Assembly (NCBI RefSeq): GCF_027924605.1
Contig: NZ_AP027042.1
Location: 124,001 to 188,000, forward strand
Source: Dyella sp. GSA-30
Lineage (GTDB): Bacteria; Pseudomonadota; Gammaproteobacteria; Xanthomonadales; Rhodanobacteraceae
Length of the DNA: 64,000 nucleotides
Direction of reading: 5' to 3'
The position numbers and the translations under genes are program-made. This document shows positions 18,206 through 26,981 of this stretch, one piece after another. The notes under the pieces were generated by a model. The model saw nothing but the letters and a program-made list of their open reading frames with translations, ran no database searches and was not told the origin of the DNA. Within the stretch, counting starts at the first letter, position 1. Every line of letters begins with the position of its first letter.

Positions 18206-18457
18206 TTACTTCGCGCTACCTGCGTAACGACGACGGAACTTGTCGACGCGGCCGCCCACGTCAAGCGTCTTCTGCTTGCCGGTGTAGAAAGGATGGGAAT
18301 GGCTGGAGATATCCACCTTGATCAGCGGGTACTCGTTACCGTCTTCCCACTTGACGGTTTCCTTGGAGGCGATCGTCGAGCGCGTCAGGAACGCGAATTC
18401 GGACGACAGATCCTGGAACACCACCTGCCGGTAAGTTGGATGGATATCGGGCTTCAT
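18206..18457 (-). CDS. rpmE2: 50S ribosomal protein L31 type B
   Basis: An L31 protein of 83 residues of the type that lacks the zinc-binding cysteines (no Cys in the sequence). It starts [19 protein letters not shown] and ends with [10 protein letters not shown], both typical. Cys-less L31 paralogues often replace the zinc form under zinc limitation and are then Zur-controlled. I see no clear Zur palindrome in the 84 bases upstream, so it may be the constitutive L31 here. It is transcribed alone and has its own strong terminator. Confidence 0.95.
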   Translation of the reverse strand: MKPDIHPTYRQVVFQDLSSEFAFLTRSTIASKETVKWEDGNEYPLIKVDISSHSHPFYTGKQKTLDVGGRVDKFRRRYAGSAK

Positions 18458-18541
18458 GGCTAGAACTCTGCAAAAGCGGTGGGTGAAAAGAGCGGCAGTA
18501 TATCGAGCGAAGGCTTGGGGCGCAAGTTGACCCGCCCCGCC

Positions 18542-19474
18542 TCAACCTTCCGCCCCCAGGGCCCGCCGTACCATGGCCGCAAATCGCGCCTGGTCTATCT
18601 CCAGCACGATCCTGGCGTTGGCCGGCTTGCCCAGGCGGTGCGACCAGTCGACCACCGTCGCTCCGCGGGTGAGGCGGCCGTCCAGCTCGACCGCGACATG
18701 GCGGTCTTCGGCCCGGGTCACGATGCTCGGGTCGATCGCCACGGCCATCGCCAGCGCATCGGCAGCGATGATGCCCCGGCGCTCTTTTTTACTGTTGAAC
18801 AAGCGCGCCGTACCGAACACCTGACCGAAGAACTGGGCGCGCTTGTCGCCCCTGGCCAGCCAGCCATCGAATTCGGCTTCGTCAAAAGCGTGGCGCAGCG
18901 TAGCTTCCCAGTCGACCAGCTCGAAAAACGGAAAAGCCTCGAACACCACGTGAGCCGCTTCCGGATCGAAGCCGACGTTGAACTCGGCCGGCACGATGTT
19001 GGTATTGCCATGCCCGGTCACCGCACCACCCATGATCACCAGCCGCTTTACGCGCTGCGGCAGCGTCGGATCGATGCGCACGGCCAGGGCCAGATTGGTC
19101 AGCGGTGCCAGGGCGATCAGGGTGAGATCGGGATGCTCACGGGTCAGGCGAATCAGCGCCAGGGCGGCAACTTCATCCGATGCCTGGGCCTTGGGCTCGC
19201 CAAAACCCACGTCGCCAAAACCGTCCTGGCCATGCACGAAGGCGGCGTCTTCTTCTGGCATGCGCACCAGTGGCGTCGGGCAGCCGGCAAATACGGGAAA
19301 CGTACCCGCCACCAGATCGACCAGCGTCCGCGCGTTGCGCACCGTATGACCCAGACCGACATTGCCTGCCGCCACGCTCAAACCGAGCACCTCGGCGTGC
19401 GCGTGCGCCATCAGGATGGCCAGGGCATCGTCTACGCCGGGGTCGGTGTCGATCAAAAGTTGAGGTTGAGACAT
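18542..19474 (-). CDS. Nucleoside hydrolase (IunH/Rih family)
   Basis: Hydrolyses the N-glycosidic bond of nucleosides for salvage. The 310-residue protein carries the calcium-binding signature DTDPGVDD at residues 9-16, the loop VIMGGAVTGHGNTNIVPAEFN, which binds ribose, and AADALAMAVAIDP, which holds another metal Asp. The family and length (about 310) agree well. The substrate range (purine, pyrimidine or both) cannot be assigned. The leader carries a heptamer-repeat/hairpin element also found before ridA. It is probably an independent gene. Confidence 0.9.
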   Translation of the reverse strand: MSQPQLLIDTDPGVDDALAILMAHAHAEVLGLSVAAGNVGLGHTVRNARTLVDLVAGTFPVFAGCPTPLVRMPEEDAAFVHGQDGFGDVGFGEPKAQASDEVAALALIRLTREHPDLTLIALAPLTNLALAVRIDPTLPQRVKRLVIMGGAVTGHGNTNIVPAEFNVGFDPEAAHVVFEAFPFFELVDWEATLRHAFDEAEFDGWLARGDKRAQFFGQVFGTARLFNSKKERRGIIAADALAMAVAIDPSIVTRAEDRHVAVELDGRLTRGATVVDWSHRLGKPANARIVLEIDQARFAAMVRRALGAEG

Positions 19475-19492
19475 GGTCTACTCGTCAAGGCG

Positions 19493-19528
19493 CTCGTTCT
19501 GCGAGCTCTAAATGGTAAACAGTAAACG
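19493..19528 (-). repeat. Heptamer repeat and hairpin in nucleoside hydrolase leader
   Basis: Three seven-base units CTAAATG-GTAAACA-GTAAACG (19508-19528, plus-strand reading) lie next to a small hairpin, GCTCG/CGAGC with a five-base loop, at about 19493-19507. On the minus strand this forms the leader of the gene starting at 19474, and it resembles the ridA leader at equivalent spacing from the start codon. Confidence 0.6.
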
Positions 19529-19555
19529 GGGCGAGCGACACCGCGACTAGCCCGT

Positions 19556-21691
19556 CTACGCGTGCGCATACCGCGCAGCACCGCCCACCCAGCGCTCGAT
19601 CAGCCGTTCCGCCTGCTGCGGATGCTCCTTCAACAAGCGCTCACCAATCGCTTGCACCGCCGGCAATAGATGGCCGTCGCGAGCAAGGTCGGCAATACGG
19701 AAACTGAGCTGGCCGGTCTGGCGCGTACCGAGCACTTCACCGGGGCCGCGCAGTTCCAGATCTTTTTCGGCAATGCGAAATCCATCATTGGTATCGCGCA
19801 TGACCTGCAAACGCTCCCTGGCGAGCTGACCCAGCGGCGGTTGATACAGCAGCACACAGTTGGAGGCGATCGCACCGCGGCCGACGCGACCACGCAACTG
19901 ATGCAGCTGCGCCAGACCCAGGCGCTCGCTGTTCTCGATCACCATCAGACTGGCATTGGGCACGTCGACGCCAACTTCGATCACGGTGGTCGCCACCAGC
20001 ACGGCAAGCTCGCCGGCCTTGAACGCATCCATGACGGCCTGCTTTTCCTTGGGCTTCATGCGCCCATGGATGATGCCGACCCTGAAGCCTTCCAACGCCG
20101 CGGAGAGTTCGGCGTGCGCCACTTCTGCGGCCTGCGCACGCAGCTGCTCGGATTCCTCGATCAGCGTGCATACCCAATACACCTGCCGACCTTCGCCACA
20201 CGCAGCATGGATGCGCTCGATCACGTCGTAGCGGCGCGCATTGGAAATGGCAATCGTCTGCACCGGCGTGCGGCCGGGCGGCAATTCGTCGATCGACGAC
20301 ACATCGAGATCGGCATAGGCGCTCATCGCCAGCGTGCGCGGAATCGGCGTGGCCGTCAGCACCAGCTGATGCGGTACCTGATCGCCCTCCAGCCCCTTGT
20401 CACGCAGGGCCAGGCGCTGATGCACGCCAAAGCGATGCTGCTCGTCGACGATGACGAGACCCAGGCGCGCGAACGCCACACCCTCCTGCATCAAGGCGTG
20501 CGTGCCGATCACAATGGACGCGCCTTCGGCCACGCGTTGCAAGGCTTTCTTGCGCGCCGTGCCCTGCACCTTGCCGGCCAGCCATTCGACCGCGACGCCC
20601 AGCGGCTCCAGCCATAAACGAAACAGGCGCAGATGCTGTTCGGCAAGCAGCTCCGTCGGCGCCATCAACGCCACCTGATAACCGGCCTGCACAGCGGCCA
20701 ATGCCGCGAGCGCAGCCACCACGGTCTTGCCGGAGCCGACGTCGCCCTGCACCAGCCGCAGCATCGGCTTGGGCTTGGCCAGGTCCGCCGCCACTTCGGC
20801 CTCCACGCGCGCCTGCGCTCCGGTCAACTTGAACGGCAAGTTCTTCAGCAATCGCTTGTGCAGATCGCCACGCGCCGCGAGCACCGGAGAACGGCGACTG
20901 CGCACTGCAGCACGCATGCGCTTCAGGCTCAGGTGTTGGGTCAACAGCTCTTCGAAGGCCAGACGCTGCTGCGACGGATGGCGCCCTCCAATCAGATCGG
21001 CAACCACCGCATCGGGCGGTGGACGATGCACAAACATCAGGGCATCGCGCAACGAGCCGAGTCCGTACTTCGCGCACAGCTCGGCGGGTATCAGCTCAAG
21101 CCGGTCGTCCTGAGGCAATACGGCGAGCGATTTTTCGATCACTCCAGCCAGACGTTTCGGCCCCAACCCCTCGGTCGTCGGATAGATCGGACTGAGCCGA
21201 TCTTCCAGCGCTGGCGCGGCATCGACGTCGATGCGCTGATATTGCGGGTGCACCATCTCCAGGCTGTTGGCCACCCAGCGCGCTTCGCCATAGCAAAGCA
21301 GACGCGAACCGCGCTTGAGTTGCTCGACCTGGGCGCGATGAAAATGAAAGAAGCGCAGCACCAGCAGCGTGTCGGAGGCATCGCGAATGGCCACCTTCAG
21401 CTGCACGCGACCGCGGTAGCCGTGCTCGACCGACTCGATGATGCCGGTGACTTGCGCCCGATCGCCCGGACGCAAATCGCCGATGGACGTAACGCGCGTA
21501 CGATCCTCGTAGCGCAAAGGCAGGTGAAACCACAGGTCCTGCACGCGCTCCAGACCGAGCTTCGCCAAGGTTTGCGCAAGCGCCGGCCCGACGCCGGGCA
21601 ACGTCGATACCGGCGCAGCGCCTGGGTCGGCAACAGGATCGGGAGTGACGGCGCGAACGGGCATGACGAAGAGCCTAACCGAGCCCGCCAT
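19556..21691 (-). CDS. recG: ATP-dependent DNA helicase RecG
   Basis: RecG remodels stalled replication forks and Holliday junctions. The 711-residue protein has an N-terminal wedge/OB domain (LRPGDRAQVTGIIESVEHGY around 75-95) and a superfamily 2 helicase core with Walker A GDVGSGKT, a DEQH box in VIVDEQHRFGVHQR, and motif VI in LHQLRGRVGRG. ATG 21691 and ATG 21664 are both possible starts and neither has a strong ribosome-binding site. It is downstream of ridA in the same direction with a 44-base gap, so co-transcription is likely. Confidence 0.97.
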   Translation of the reverse strand: MAGSVRLFVMPVRAVTPDPVADPGAAPVSTLPGVGPALAQTLAKLGLERVQDLWFHLPLRYEDRTRVTSIGDLRPGDRAQVTGIIESVEHGYRGRVQLKVAIRDASDTLLVLRFFHFHRAQVEQLKRGSRLLCYGEARWVANSLEMVHPQYQRIDVDAAPALEDRLSPIYPTTEGLGPKRLAGVIEKSLAVLPQDDRLELIPAELCAKYGLGSLRDALMFVHRPPPDAVVADLIGGRHPSQQRLAFEELLTQHLSLKRMRAAVRSRRSPVLAARGDLHKRLLKNLPFKLTGAQARVEAEVAADLAKPKPMLRLVQGDVGSGKTVVAALAALAAVQAGYQVALMAPTELLAEQHLRLFRLWLEPLGVAVEWLAGKVQGTARKKALQRVAEGASIVIGTHALMQEGVAFARLGLVIVDEQHRFGVHQRLALRDKGLEGDQVPHQLVLTATPIPRTLAMSAYADLDVSSIDELPPGRTPVQTIAISNARRYDVIERIHAACGEGRQVYWVCTLIEESEQLRAQAAEVAHAELSAALEGFRVGIIHGRMKPKEKQAVMDAFKAGELAVLVATTVIEVGVDVPNASLMVIENSERLGLAQLHQLRGRVGRGAIASNCVLLYQPPLGQLARERLQVMRDTNDGFRIAEKDLELRGPGEVLGTRQTGQLSFRIADLARDGHLLPAVQAIGERLLKEHPQQAERLIERWVGGAARYAHA

Positions 21692-21735
21692 GATGGCGTA
21701 ACCCGGAACGCATCATCCTTGGTGTCGGCGTGCGC

Positions 21736-22119
21736 TTAATCGAGCACCATCACCGCATCGACTTCCACCTGCGCGGCCTTGGGCAGACCCGAAACCTCGA
21801 TGGTGGAGCGCGCCGGGAACGGCGCCTGGAAGTACTCGGCCATCACCTGGTTGACGGTGGCGAAGTTCGCCAAGTCGGTGACATAGATGCCGACGCGCAC
21901 GATCTTGGCCAACGAACCACCGGCAGCCTCGGCCACAGCCGTAAGATTGTCGAAGACGCGACGCGTCTGCGCGGCGATATCGCCTTCGATCAAGTTGCCC
22001 GTCGCCGGGTCGAGCGGGATCTGACCGGAGAAGTACACGGTGTTGCCGGCCTGCACGGCCTGCGAGTAGGGGCCAATGGCGGCGGGAGCTTTGTCGGTGG
22101 AGATGATGCTGCGGGACAT
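21736..22119 (-). CDS. ridA: Reactive intermediate/imine deaminase RidA
   Basis: RidA hydrolyses reactive enamine/imine intermediates released by PLP enzymes such as threonine dehydratase. The 127-residue protein matches the family closely: [20 protein letters not shown] at the N-terminus, the catalytic Arg in [12 protein letters not shown], and the C-terminal [10 protein letters not shown]. Start choice: ATG 22119 has GAGG at good spacing; the frame is open further upstream but unrelated to the family. It is placed directly after spoT, as in many proteobacteria. Confidence 0.95.
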   Translation of the reverse strand: MSRSIISTDKAPAAIGPYSQAVQAGNTVYFSGQIPLDPATGNLIEGDIAAQTRRVFDNLTAVAEAAGGSLAKIVRVGIYVTDLANFATVNQVMAEYFQAPFPARSTIEVSGLPKAAQVEVDAVMVLD

Positions 22120-22136
22120 GGGGACCTCGTGGAGTC

Positions 22137-22260
22137 GCTCGCTGGGCGAGCTGTAAAGGGTAAAGAGTAAAGGGGAAGAGCCCAAAGCGTCACCCATGGC
22201 TCTTCTCCTTTACTCTTTACAGGCGACGCAGTCGCCGGCTTTACAGGCCGCGTAGCGGCC
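22137..22260. repeat. Composite hairpin/heptamer repeat between ridA and spoT
   Basis: The spacer contains three hairpins with the same geometry, a 6-bp stem and three-base loop: 22137-22151 (GCTCGC/GCGAGC), 22222-22236 (GGCGAC/GTCGCC) and 22246-22260 (GGCCGC/GCGGCC). Each is attached to a CTTTACAG motif. Between them, three GTAAAGR heptamers (22153-22173) belong to a larger inverted repeat: 22160-22182 pairs with 22198-22220 at 22 of 23 positions. The first hairpin lies 18 bases upstream of the ridA start. Confidence 0.7.
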
Positions 22261-22270
22261 GACTTCACCG

Positions 22271-24433
22271 CTAAAGCGGATACCGATACGCCCCACTCAC
22301 CACGCCCGTCCGCCGAACGCGACGAATCACATCCGCCAGATGCTTGCGGTTCTTCACTTCGATGGTGAACAGCAGCGTAGCCGCCGCCGCATCGCGCTCG
22401 ACATATTCGACGTTTTCGATATTCGAATCGGCGGCCGCGATGGCCGCCGCAACCGTCGCGAGAACACCAGGACGATTGATGACTTCGATGCGTAGCTCGG
22501 CGCGGTAGTCGCCCTGTACATCGCGGTCCCATTCGATGGCCACGCAGCGTTCGGGCGATTTGCGCAACTCGACGACATTAGGACATTCGACGCGATGCAC
22601 GACGATGCCCTTGCCCGAAGACAGGTAGCCGATGATCTCGTCACCAGGCAACGGGTGACAGCAATTGCCGAAGCTGAGCACGCCGCGCTCGGCACCGGTG
22701 ATGCGGATTTTTTCCATCACATGCGGCTGCTGCGGCGCACCGCCATCCTTCTGCCGCCCGCGCGCCTCCATCAACTGGTTGGCGACGATATGCGGCATGC
22801 GGTTGCCCAGCGCGATATCGGACAACAATTCTTCCAGGCGCTTGAACTTCGACGCCTCAAGGAAACGATCGAGCACCTTAGGCGGAATCGCATCCAGGCT
22901 GCTGCCCAGCGCGTCCAGCGCACGATCGAGCATGCGATGGCCGAAGTCGACAGCATCCTCGTGCTGCAGGTGTTTCAGATACTGGCGAATCGCCGTGCGT
23001 GCCTTGCCGGTGACCACCGACTCCAGCCATGCCGGGTTCGGCACGGCGGACGGTGCGGTAATGATTTCGACCAGTTGCCCCGATTCCAGTCGCGTACGCA
23101 ACGGCAGCAGCTTCTTGTCGACGCGCGCCGCCACCGCGTGGTCGCCAACGTCGGTGTGCACCGCGTAAGCAAAATCGAGCGCCGTCGCATTGCGCGGCAA
23201 CGACAGGATGTCGCCACGCGGCGTGAACAGGTAGACCTCGTCCGGGAACAGGTCGATCTTGACGTTCTCGATGAACTCCGCCGAGGAGGCGGTGTTCGCC
23301 TGGCTGTCGGCCAGCGAGGAAAGCCATTCGCGAGCACGCGCCTGCGCACTGTTGGCCGGCGCCGAGTCAGTCTTGTAGGCCCAATGCGCGGCCACGCCGC
23401 GCTCGGCGACCGAATCCATCTCGGCCGTGCGAATCTGCACTTCGATCGGCGCACCGAACGGCCCAAGCAACACCGTATGCAACGACTGGTAACCGTTGGC
23501 CTTGGGGATCGCGATGAAATCCTTGAAGCGGCGATCGACGGGCTTGTATAGCGAGTGCACGGCGCCAAGCGCCATATAGCAACTCATCGCGCTATCGACG
23601 ACCACGCGAAAACCGTAGACATCCATCAGCTGCGCAAAACTCTTGTGCTCGTTGCGCATCTTCGAATAGATGCTCCACGGCGACTTGATCCGGCCGACCA
23701 CCCGTGCGGACAGCTGGTCGGCCGCCAGCCGCGTGGAAAGCGCGGTTTCGATCTTGCCCATCGCTTCGCGGCGATTGCCCAACGCCGCGCGGATACGCTC
23801 GCTGATGACGCGATAGCGATCCGGATGCAGTGCGCGGAAGCCCAGGTCCTGCAGCTCCGCCTTGAACTTGTTCATGCCCAGACGCTGCGCAATAGGCGCG
23901 TAGATTTCCAGCGTCTCGCGCGCGATACGCCGGCTTGAGACGGCATCTTTCGCGCCCAGCGTGCGCATGTTGTGCAGGCGATCGGAGAGCTTGATCAGGA
24001 TCACGCGGATATCGCGCGCCATCGCCAGCAGCATCTTGCGGAAGCTTTCCGCGTCCGCTTCCTGGCGGCTGGAAAAGCTCATCTTGTCCAGCTTGGTGAC
24101 GCCGTCGACCAGCTCGGCCACGGTTTCACCGAATTCGCCGGTCAGCTCGGCACGGCTGAGCTGGGTGTCTTCGAGGGTGTCGTGCAGGATCGCGGCGATG
24201 ATCGTTTCGGCGTCCAGGCCGAGCTCGGCCAGGATGCCGGCCACCGCGATGGGATGGGTGATATAGGGCTCGCCGCTCTTGCGGGTCTGCCCCTCGTGCG
24301 CCTGCGCGCCCACTTCATAGGCACGCAGCACCCGCTCCACCTGCGCTTCGGGCAGGTAGGCAACACGTTCTTTCAGCGCAAGCACGTAGGGCGGCAGCGT
24401 CGACGATTCCGTATCGGACGTGGCCGCCGTCAT
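22271..24433 (-). CDS. spoT: Bifunctional (p)ppGpp synthetase/hydrolase SpoT
   Basis: Controls the stringent-response alarmone (p)ppGpp. The 720-residue protein has an N-terminal HD hydrolase domain with intact metal residues (ITHP and ILHDTLEDT). A synthetase domain follows (FIAIPKANGYQSLHTVLLGP, then EVQIRTAEMDSVAE), then a TGS domain (VYLFTPRGDILSLPRNATAL), a helical/zinc-finger-like region and a C-terminal ACT domain. An intact HD motif argues for SpoT rather than RelA. Start: ATG 24433, about 14 residues before the first conserved block; no strong ribosome-binding site is visible. It lies downstream of rpoZ, the classic gene pair. Confidence 0.96.
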   Translation of the reverse strand: MTAATSDTESSTLPPYVLALKERVAYLPEAQVERVLRAYEVGAQAHEGQTRKSGEPYITHPIAVAGILAELGLDAETIIAAILHDTLEDTQLSRAELTGEFGETVAELVDGVTKLDKMSFSSRQEADAESFRKMLLAMARDIRVILIKLSDRLHNMRTLGAKDAVSSRRIARETLEIYAPIAQRLGMNKFKAELQDLGFRALHPDRYRVISERIRAALGNRREAMGKIETALSTRLAADQLSARVVGRIKSPWSIYSKMRNEHKSFAQLMDVYGFRVVVDSAMSCYMALGAVHSLYKPVDRRFKDFIAIPKANGYQSLHTVLLGPFGAPIEVQIRTAEMDSVAERGVAAHWAYKTDSAPANSAQARAREWLSSLADSQANTASSAEFIENVKIDLFPDEVYLFTPRGDILSLPRNATALDFAYAVHTDVGDHAVAARVDKKLLPLRTRLESGQLVEIITAPSAVPNPAWLESVVTGKARTAIRQYLKHLQHEDAVDFGHRMLDRALDALGSSLDAIPPKVLDRFLEASKFKRLEELLSDIALGNRMPHIVANQLMEARGRQKDGGAPQQPHVMEKIRITGAERGVLSFGNCCHPLPGDEIIGYLSSGKGIVVHRVECPNVVELRKSPERCVAIEWDRDVQGDYRAELRIEVINRPGVLATVAAAIAAADSNIENVEYVERDAAAATLLFTIEVKNRKHLADVIRRVRRTGVVSGAYRYPL

Positions 24434-24566
24434 GAGGGTTGGTCGGCGCCCACTCAGGCAGCCGCCTCCATGCGTTTGGACGAACGGTTGGCGTGCTGTG
24501 TCCAGCGCCACATCGCACCAGCAGTGCCGGCGCGCCATGAACGCTGACTACAGACGCCGCCATCCA

Positions 24567-24857
24567 TCAGTCGTCTCCGCCCTTGGAGAGATCATCATCG
24601 ACCTCGGCGGCAGCCCATTCCAGGGCCTCACGCTCGGCGCGCTCGCGCTCGGCACGATCGATTTCGTCGATGGTAGCCTGGTCGATGCGGCGGTCGGCGA
24701 TCTCGCGCAACGCCAGCACGGTCGGCTTGTCATGGTCGGGGTTGACCGCCGGCTCGGCACCCTTGGCAAGCTGGCGGGCGCGCTTGGTCGCCATGAGCAC
24801 CAGCTCAAATCGGTTGTCGACCACCTCTAGGCAGTCTTCCACGGTAATGCGGGCCAT
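24567..24857 (-). CDS. rpoZ: RNA polymerase omega subunit
   Basis: The omega subunit helps to assemble RNA polymerase and forms part of a ppGpp binding site. The 96-residue protein begins [20 protein letters not shown], and [13 protein letters not shown] follows, both diagnostic. ATG 24857 is preceded by AGGA at seven bases. It is co-directional with spoT after a 133-base gap, so the ppGpp target and the ppGpp enzyme share an operon here. A well-formed promoter lies 41-69 bases upstream. Confidence 0.97.
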   Translation of the reverse strand: MARITVEDCLEVVDNRFELVLMATKRARQLAKGAEPAVNPDHDKPTVLALREIADRRIDQATIDEIDRAERERAEREALEWAAAEVDDDLSKGGDD

Positions 24858-24897
24858 AAGAAATCCTGAGAGAAAAAAGCTACTTAAGTCGAGGTCC

Positions 24898-24926
24898 AGT
24901 GTAGCGATCCGCCGCTTGGCTGGCAA
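24898..24926 (-). promoter_or_regulatory. Sigma70-like promoter for rpoZ-spoT
   Basis: On the minus strand, TTGCCA (24921-24926), a 17-base spacer and TACACT (24898-24903). Spacing is ideal and the -35 hexamer is identical to that proposed for pilM. The predicted leader is about 35 bases. Confidence 0.68.
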
Positions 24927-25007
24927 TGCGCTAACCTCGTATGATGCCCGGTTCTGAAGGGGTCGCGCCAGGACGGTCCACCCGGGGCGAAAGGAAATCG
25001 AAGGCCC

Positions 25008-25910
25008 ATGTATAATAAAAAACTAAACAGTACACTTATGCAGCTCCCCCGATCGCTGCGGACCCCGACTCCGATGCCCTTACAAACCTATTTTAATGTG
25101 CTCAAACGCGGGGCCGTCCTGGCTGCGATCGTGTTGCTGGCTGGCTGCGCCATTGCCAAGCCGCGCACCGATGACCCGATGGAAAAGTTCAACCGCAAGG
25201 CCTATCACTTCAACGATCAGCTCGATCAGGCGGTGATTCGACCGGTGGCGGTGGGTTACCGCAGCATCACCAATCCGCCGGTGCGCCGCTCGGTCAGTGA
25301 TTTCTTTACCAATATCCGCATGCCGATCACCATCGCCAACGACCTGTTGCAGGCGCGGCCGGTGCATGCGGTCCAGGGTACCGGGCGTTTCCTGGTCAAC
25401 CTGACGCTGGGCGTGGGCGGCTTCTTCGATCCGGCCAGCCAGCTCGGCATCCCGCTCAATGAAACCGATTTCGGCATCACCCTGGCCCGCTGGGGCGTTC
25501 CGGAGGGCGATTACCTGGTGCTGCCGCTCGTCGGCTCCACCACGGTGCGCGATGTCTGGCGTTTGCCGGTCGACAGCTATTTCTTCGATCCGCTGAGCTA
25601 CTACTCGCGCAACCACAGCTTCAAGGCCGGCCAGTACTACCTGCCGCAGGTGATCTACCTGGTGACCCTGCGTGCCCGCGCCATCGACGCGGAGAGCTTC
25701 CTGGCCTCGGCTTACGATCCGTACGTGTTCCTGCGTGACGCCTACCGCCAGCAGCGCCTCTACCAGATCTATGACGGCAACCCGCCAAACGACGTGATCG
25801 AGCAGATGCAGGGCAGCAACGACAAGAACTTCGATCCCGACGAACTGCTGAAGGAACAGCACGAGTGGGAACGCAAGAACGACACGAACGACAAGCCGAG
25901 CAATAACTGA
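25008..25910 (+). CDS. mlaA: Outer-membrane phospholipid-removing lipoprotein MlaA (VacJ)
   Basis: MlaA sits in the outer membrane with a porin and removes mislocalised phospholipids from the outer leaflet, passing them to MlaC. The signal ends in the lipobox LAGC; the mature part starts with [20 protein letters not shown] and contains a long MlaA fold with [20 protein letters not shown]. From ATG 25008 the pre-lipobox region is about 47 residues, unusually long. An internal ATG at 25074 gives a normal 25-residue signal, but neither start has a strong ribosome-binding site. mlaA converges on the mlaFEDCB operon, so the full Mla pathway is encoded here. Confidence 0.93.
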   Translation: MYNKKLNSTLMQLPRSLRTPTPMPLQTYFNVLKRGAVLAAIVLLAGCAIAKPRTDDPMEKFNRKAYHFNDQLDQAVIRPVAVGYRSITNPPVRRSVSDFFTNIRMPITIANDLLQARPVHAVQGTGRFLVNLTLGVGGFFDPASQLGIPLNETDFGITLARWGVPEGDYLVLPLVGSTTVRDVWRLPVDSYFFDPLSYYSRNHSFKAGQYYLPQVIYLVTLRARAIDAESFLASAYDPYVFLRDAYRQQRLYQIYDGNPPNDVIEQMQGSNDKNFDPDELLKEQHEWERKNDTNDKPSNN

Positions 25911-25921
25911 GGCTTGGACAT

Positions 25922-25951
25922 AAAAAAGGGGCCGCAAGGCCCCTTTTTTTT
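25922..25951 (+). terminator. Intrinsic terminator after mlaA, shared with mlaB end
   Basis: A perfect 12-bp stem (A6GGGGCC with its complement) with a GCAA tetraloop and eight terminal T on the plus strand, 11 bases after the mlaA stop. The leading A-run gives a U-run on the minus strand too, so it may also end the convergent mla operon that stops at 25967. Confidence 0.92.
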
Positions 25952-25966
25952 GCCTCGGGCAAACCC

Positions 25967-26251
25967 TCAGCCGAGCAAACTGTCCACTTCGCACACCTTG
26001 GCAAGCTGCTGCATGCCCTGCGGGACATGCCGCACCCGCACCTTGCCACCATTGGGGGCCAGCACCGCCAGTACGCAGGCCAGACCGGCACTGTCGCTGC
26101 GGTCGACGCCCGCCAGATCGAGCACCTGGCGCCCCGGCAAGGCGGCGCGAATCGCCTCCAGCGCGGCGGCGGCGGTGGCAAAGGTCAGCGCCCCCGATAC
26201 GCTGACCGTATCGGGGGCGCTCTGTACGACCTGGAAGCTCTGGCCGCTCAT
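25967..26251 (-). CDS. mlaB: STAS-domain protein MlaB
   Basis: MlaB is the small cytoplasmic STAS subunit that stabilises the MlaFE transporter. The 94-residue protein has the STAS core VLDLAGVDRSDSAGLACVLA, with the conserved Ser in DSAG. ATG 26251 shares a base with the mlaC stop; a GTG three bases earlier (26254) would give a GTGA overlap. It is the last gene of the mla operon and fits MlaB in size and position, although the sequence of this subunit is generally poorly conserved. Confidence 0.85.
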   Translation of the reverse strand: MSGQSFQVVQSAPDTVSVSGALTFATAAAALEAIRAALPGRQVLDLAGVDRSDSAGLACVLAVLAPNGGKVRVRHVPQGMQQLAKVCEVDSLLG

Positions 26252-26922
26252 CACTTCGACTGCTTGCTGTCCTGCTCGAGCGTCTTGAGCGCATTGGCGC
26301 CCTGCGACTCCAGCGTCTTGATCAGCTGATCCAGGCCGGCCTTCTTGATCTCGGCGTCCACCTGGTTGCGGTAGTTGGTGATATAGGAAATGCCTTCGAT
26401 CACTACGTCGTAGGCTTTCCAGGCGCCATCGCTGGTCTTGCGGAAGGCGTAGTCGACCGAGACGGTCTTGCCGTCGTCCAACAGCACCTGCGTACGCACC
26501 AGGGTGCGCTTGGGATCGAGGTCGCCCGCGAACGGCAGCACCTTGATGCGGCCACGGGTGTAATTCAGCAGGCCCTCGGCATAGCGATGCGTAATGGACT
26601 CGTAGAACGCCTTGGCGAAGCGGCTGCGCTGCTCCGGCGAGGCTTCGCGCGCATGCGTGCCCAGTACCAGGATGGCGGCATAGTCCACGTCGAAGTGCGG
26701 CAGGAACACGTCGTCGATCACGGCGATCAGCTTTTCCTTGTCCTGGGACAATTCCTTCTGATGGCCTTCGATGGCGCTCCCAAGCTGGTCGGTGATGCTC
26801 TGCACGACCTGCACGGGCGTCTGCTGGGCAGACGCTGCCGCGGGGGCATTCTGGGCAAAGACCGGGGCGGCAGTGACGCCGGCGAACGCGATCGCGGTAG
26901 CGAGGGCCAATCTGCGCAACAT
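26251..26922 (-). CDS. mlaC: Periplasmic phospholipid-binding protein MlaC
   Basis: MlaC shuttles phospholipid between MlaA at the outer membrane and the MlaFEDB complex. The 223-residue product has a Sec signal peptide (MLRRLALATAIAFAGVTAAP) and the MlaC/Ttg2D fold, with LIAVIDDVFLPHFDVDYAAI, then AYDVVIEGISYITNYRNQ. Start choice: ATG 26922 has AGGAG seven bases upstream, and upstream in-frame codons have no signal-like sequence. The gap to mlaD is 59 bases. Confidence 0.94.
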   Translation of the reverse strand: MLRRLALATAIAFAGVTAAPVFAQNAPAAASAQQTPVQVVQSITDQLGSAIEGHQKELSQDKEKLIAVIDDVFLPHFDVDYAAILVLGTHAREASPEQRSRFAKAFYESITHRYAEGLLNYTRGRIKVLPFAGDLDPKRTLVRTQVLLDDGKTVSVDYAFRKTSDGAWKAYDVVIEGISYITNYRNQVDAEIKKAGLDQLIKTLESQGANALKTLEQDSKQSK

Positions 26923-26981
26923 GGAAAACTCCTGGAAAAAGTGACTCGGAATGGTCGACATGGAGGCGACCGCGCCCCGGC

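Noticed and set aside
18458-18541. Zur box upstream of rpmE2
   Set aside because: Looked for the AT-rich palindrome expected for zinc control of Cys-less L31; none found.
22137-22260. Possible CRISPR-like array
   Set aside because: Units are short hairpins and heptamers, not regularly spaced identical repeats with unique spacers, and no cas gene is present.
25010-25015. TATAAT at the 5' end of the mlaA frame as a promoter
   Set aside because: It matches -10 consensus but no -35 hexamer is present at suitable distance, and it overlaps the outer ATG; evidence is too thin.
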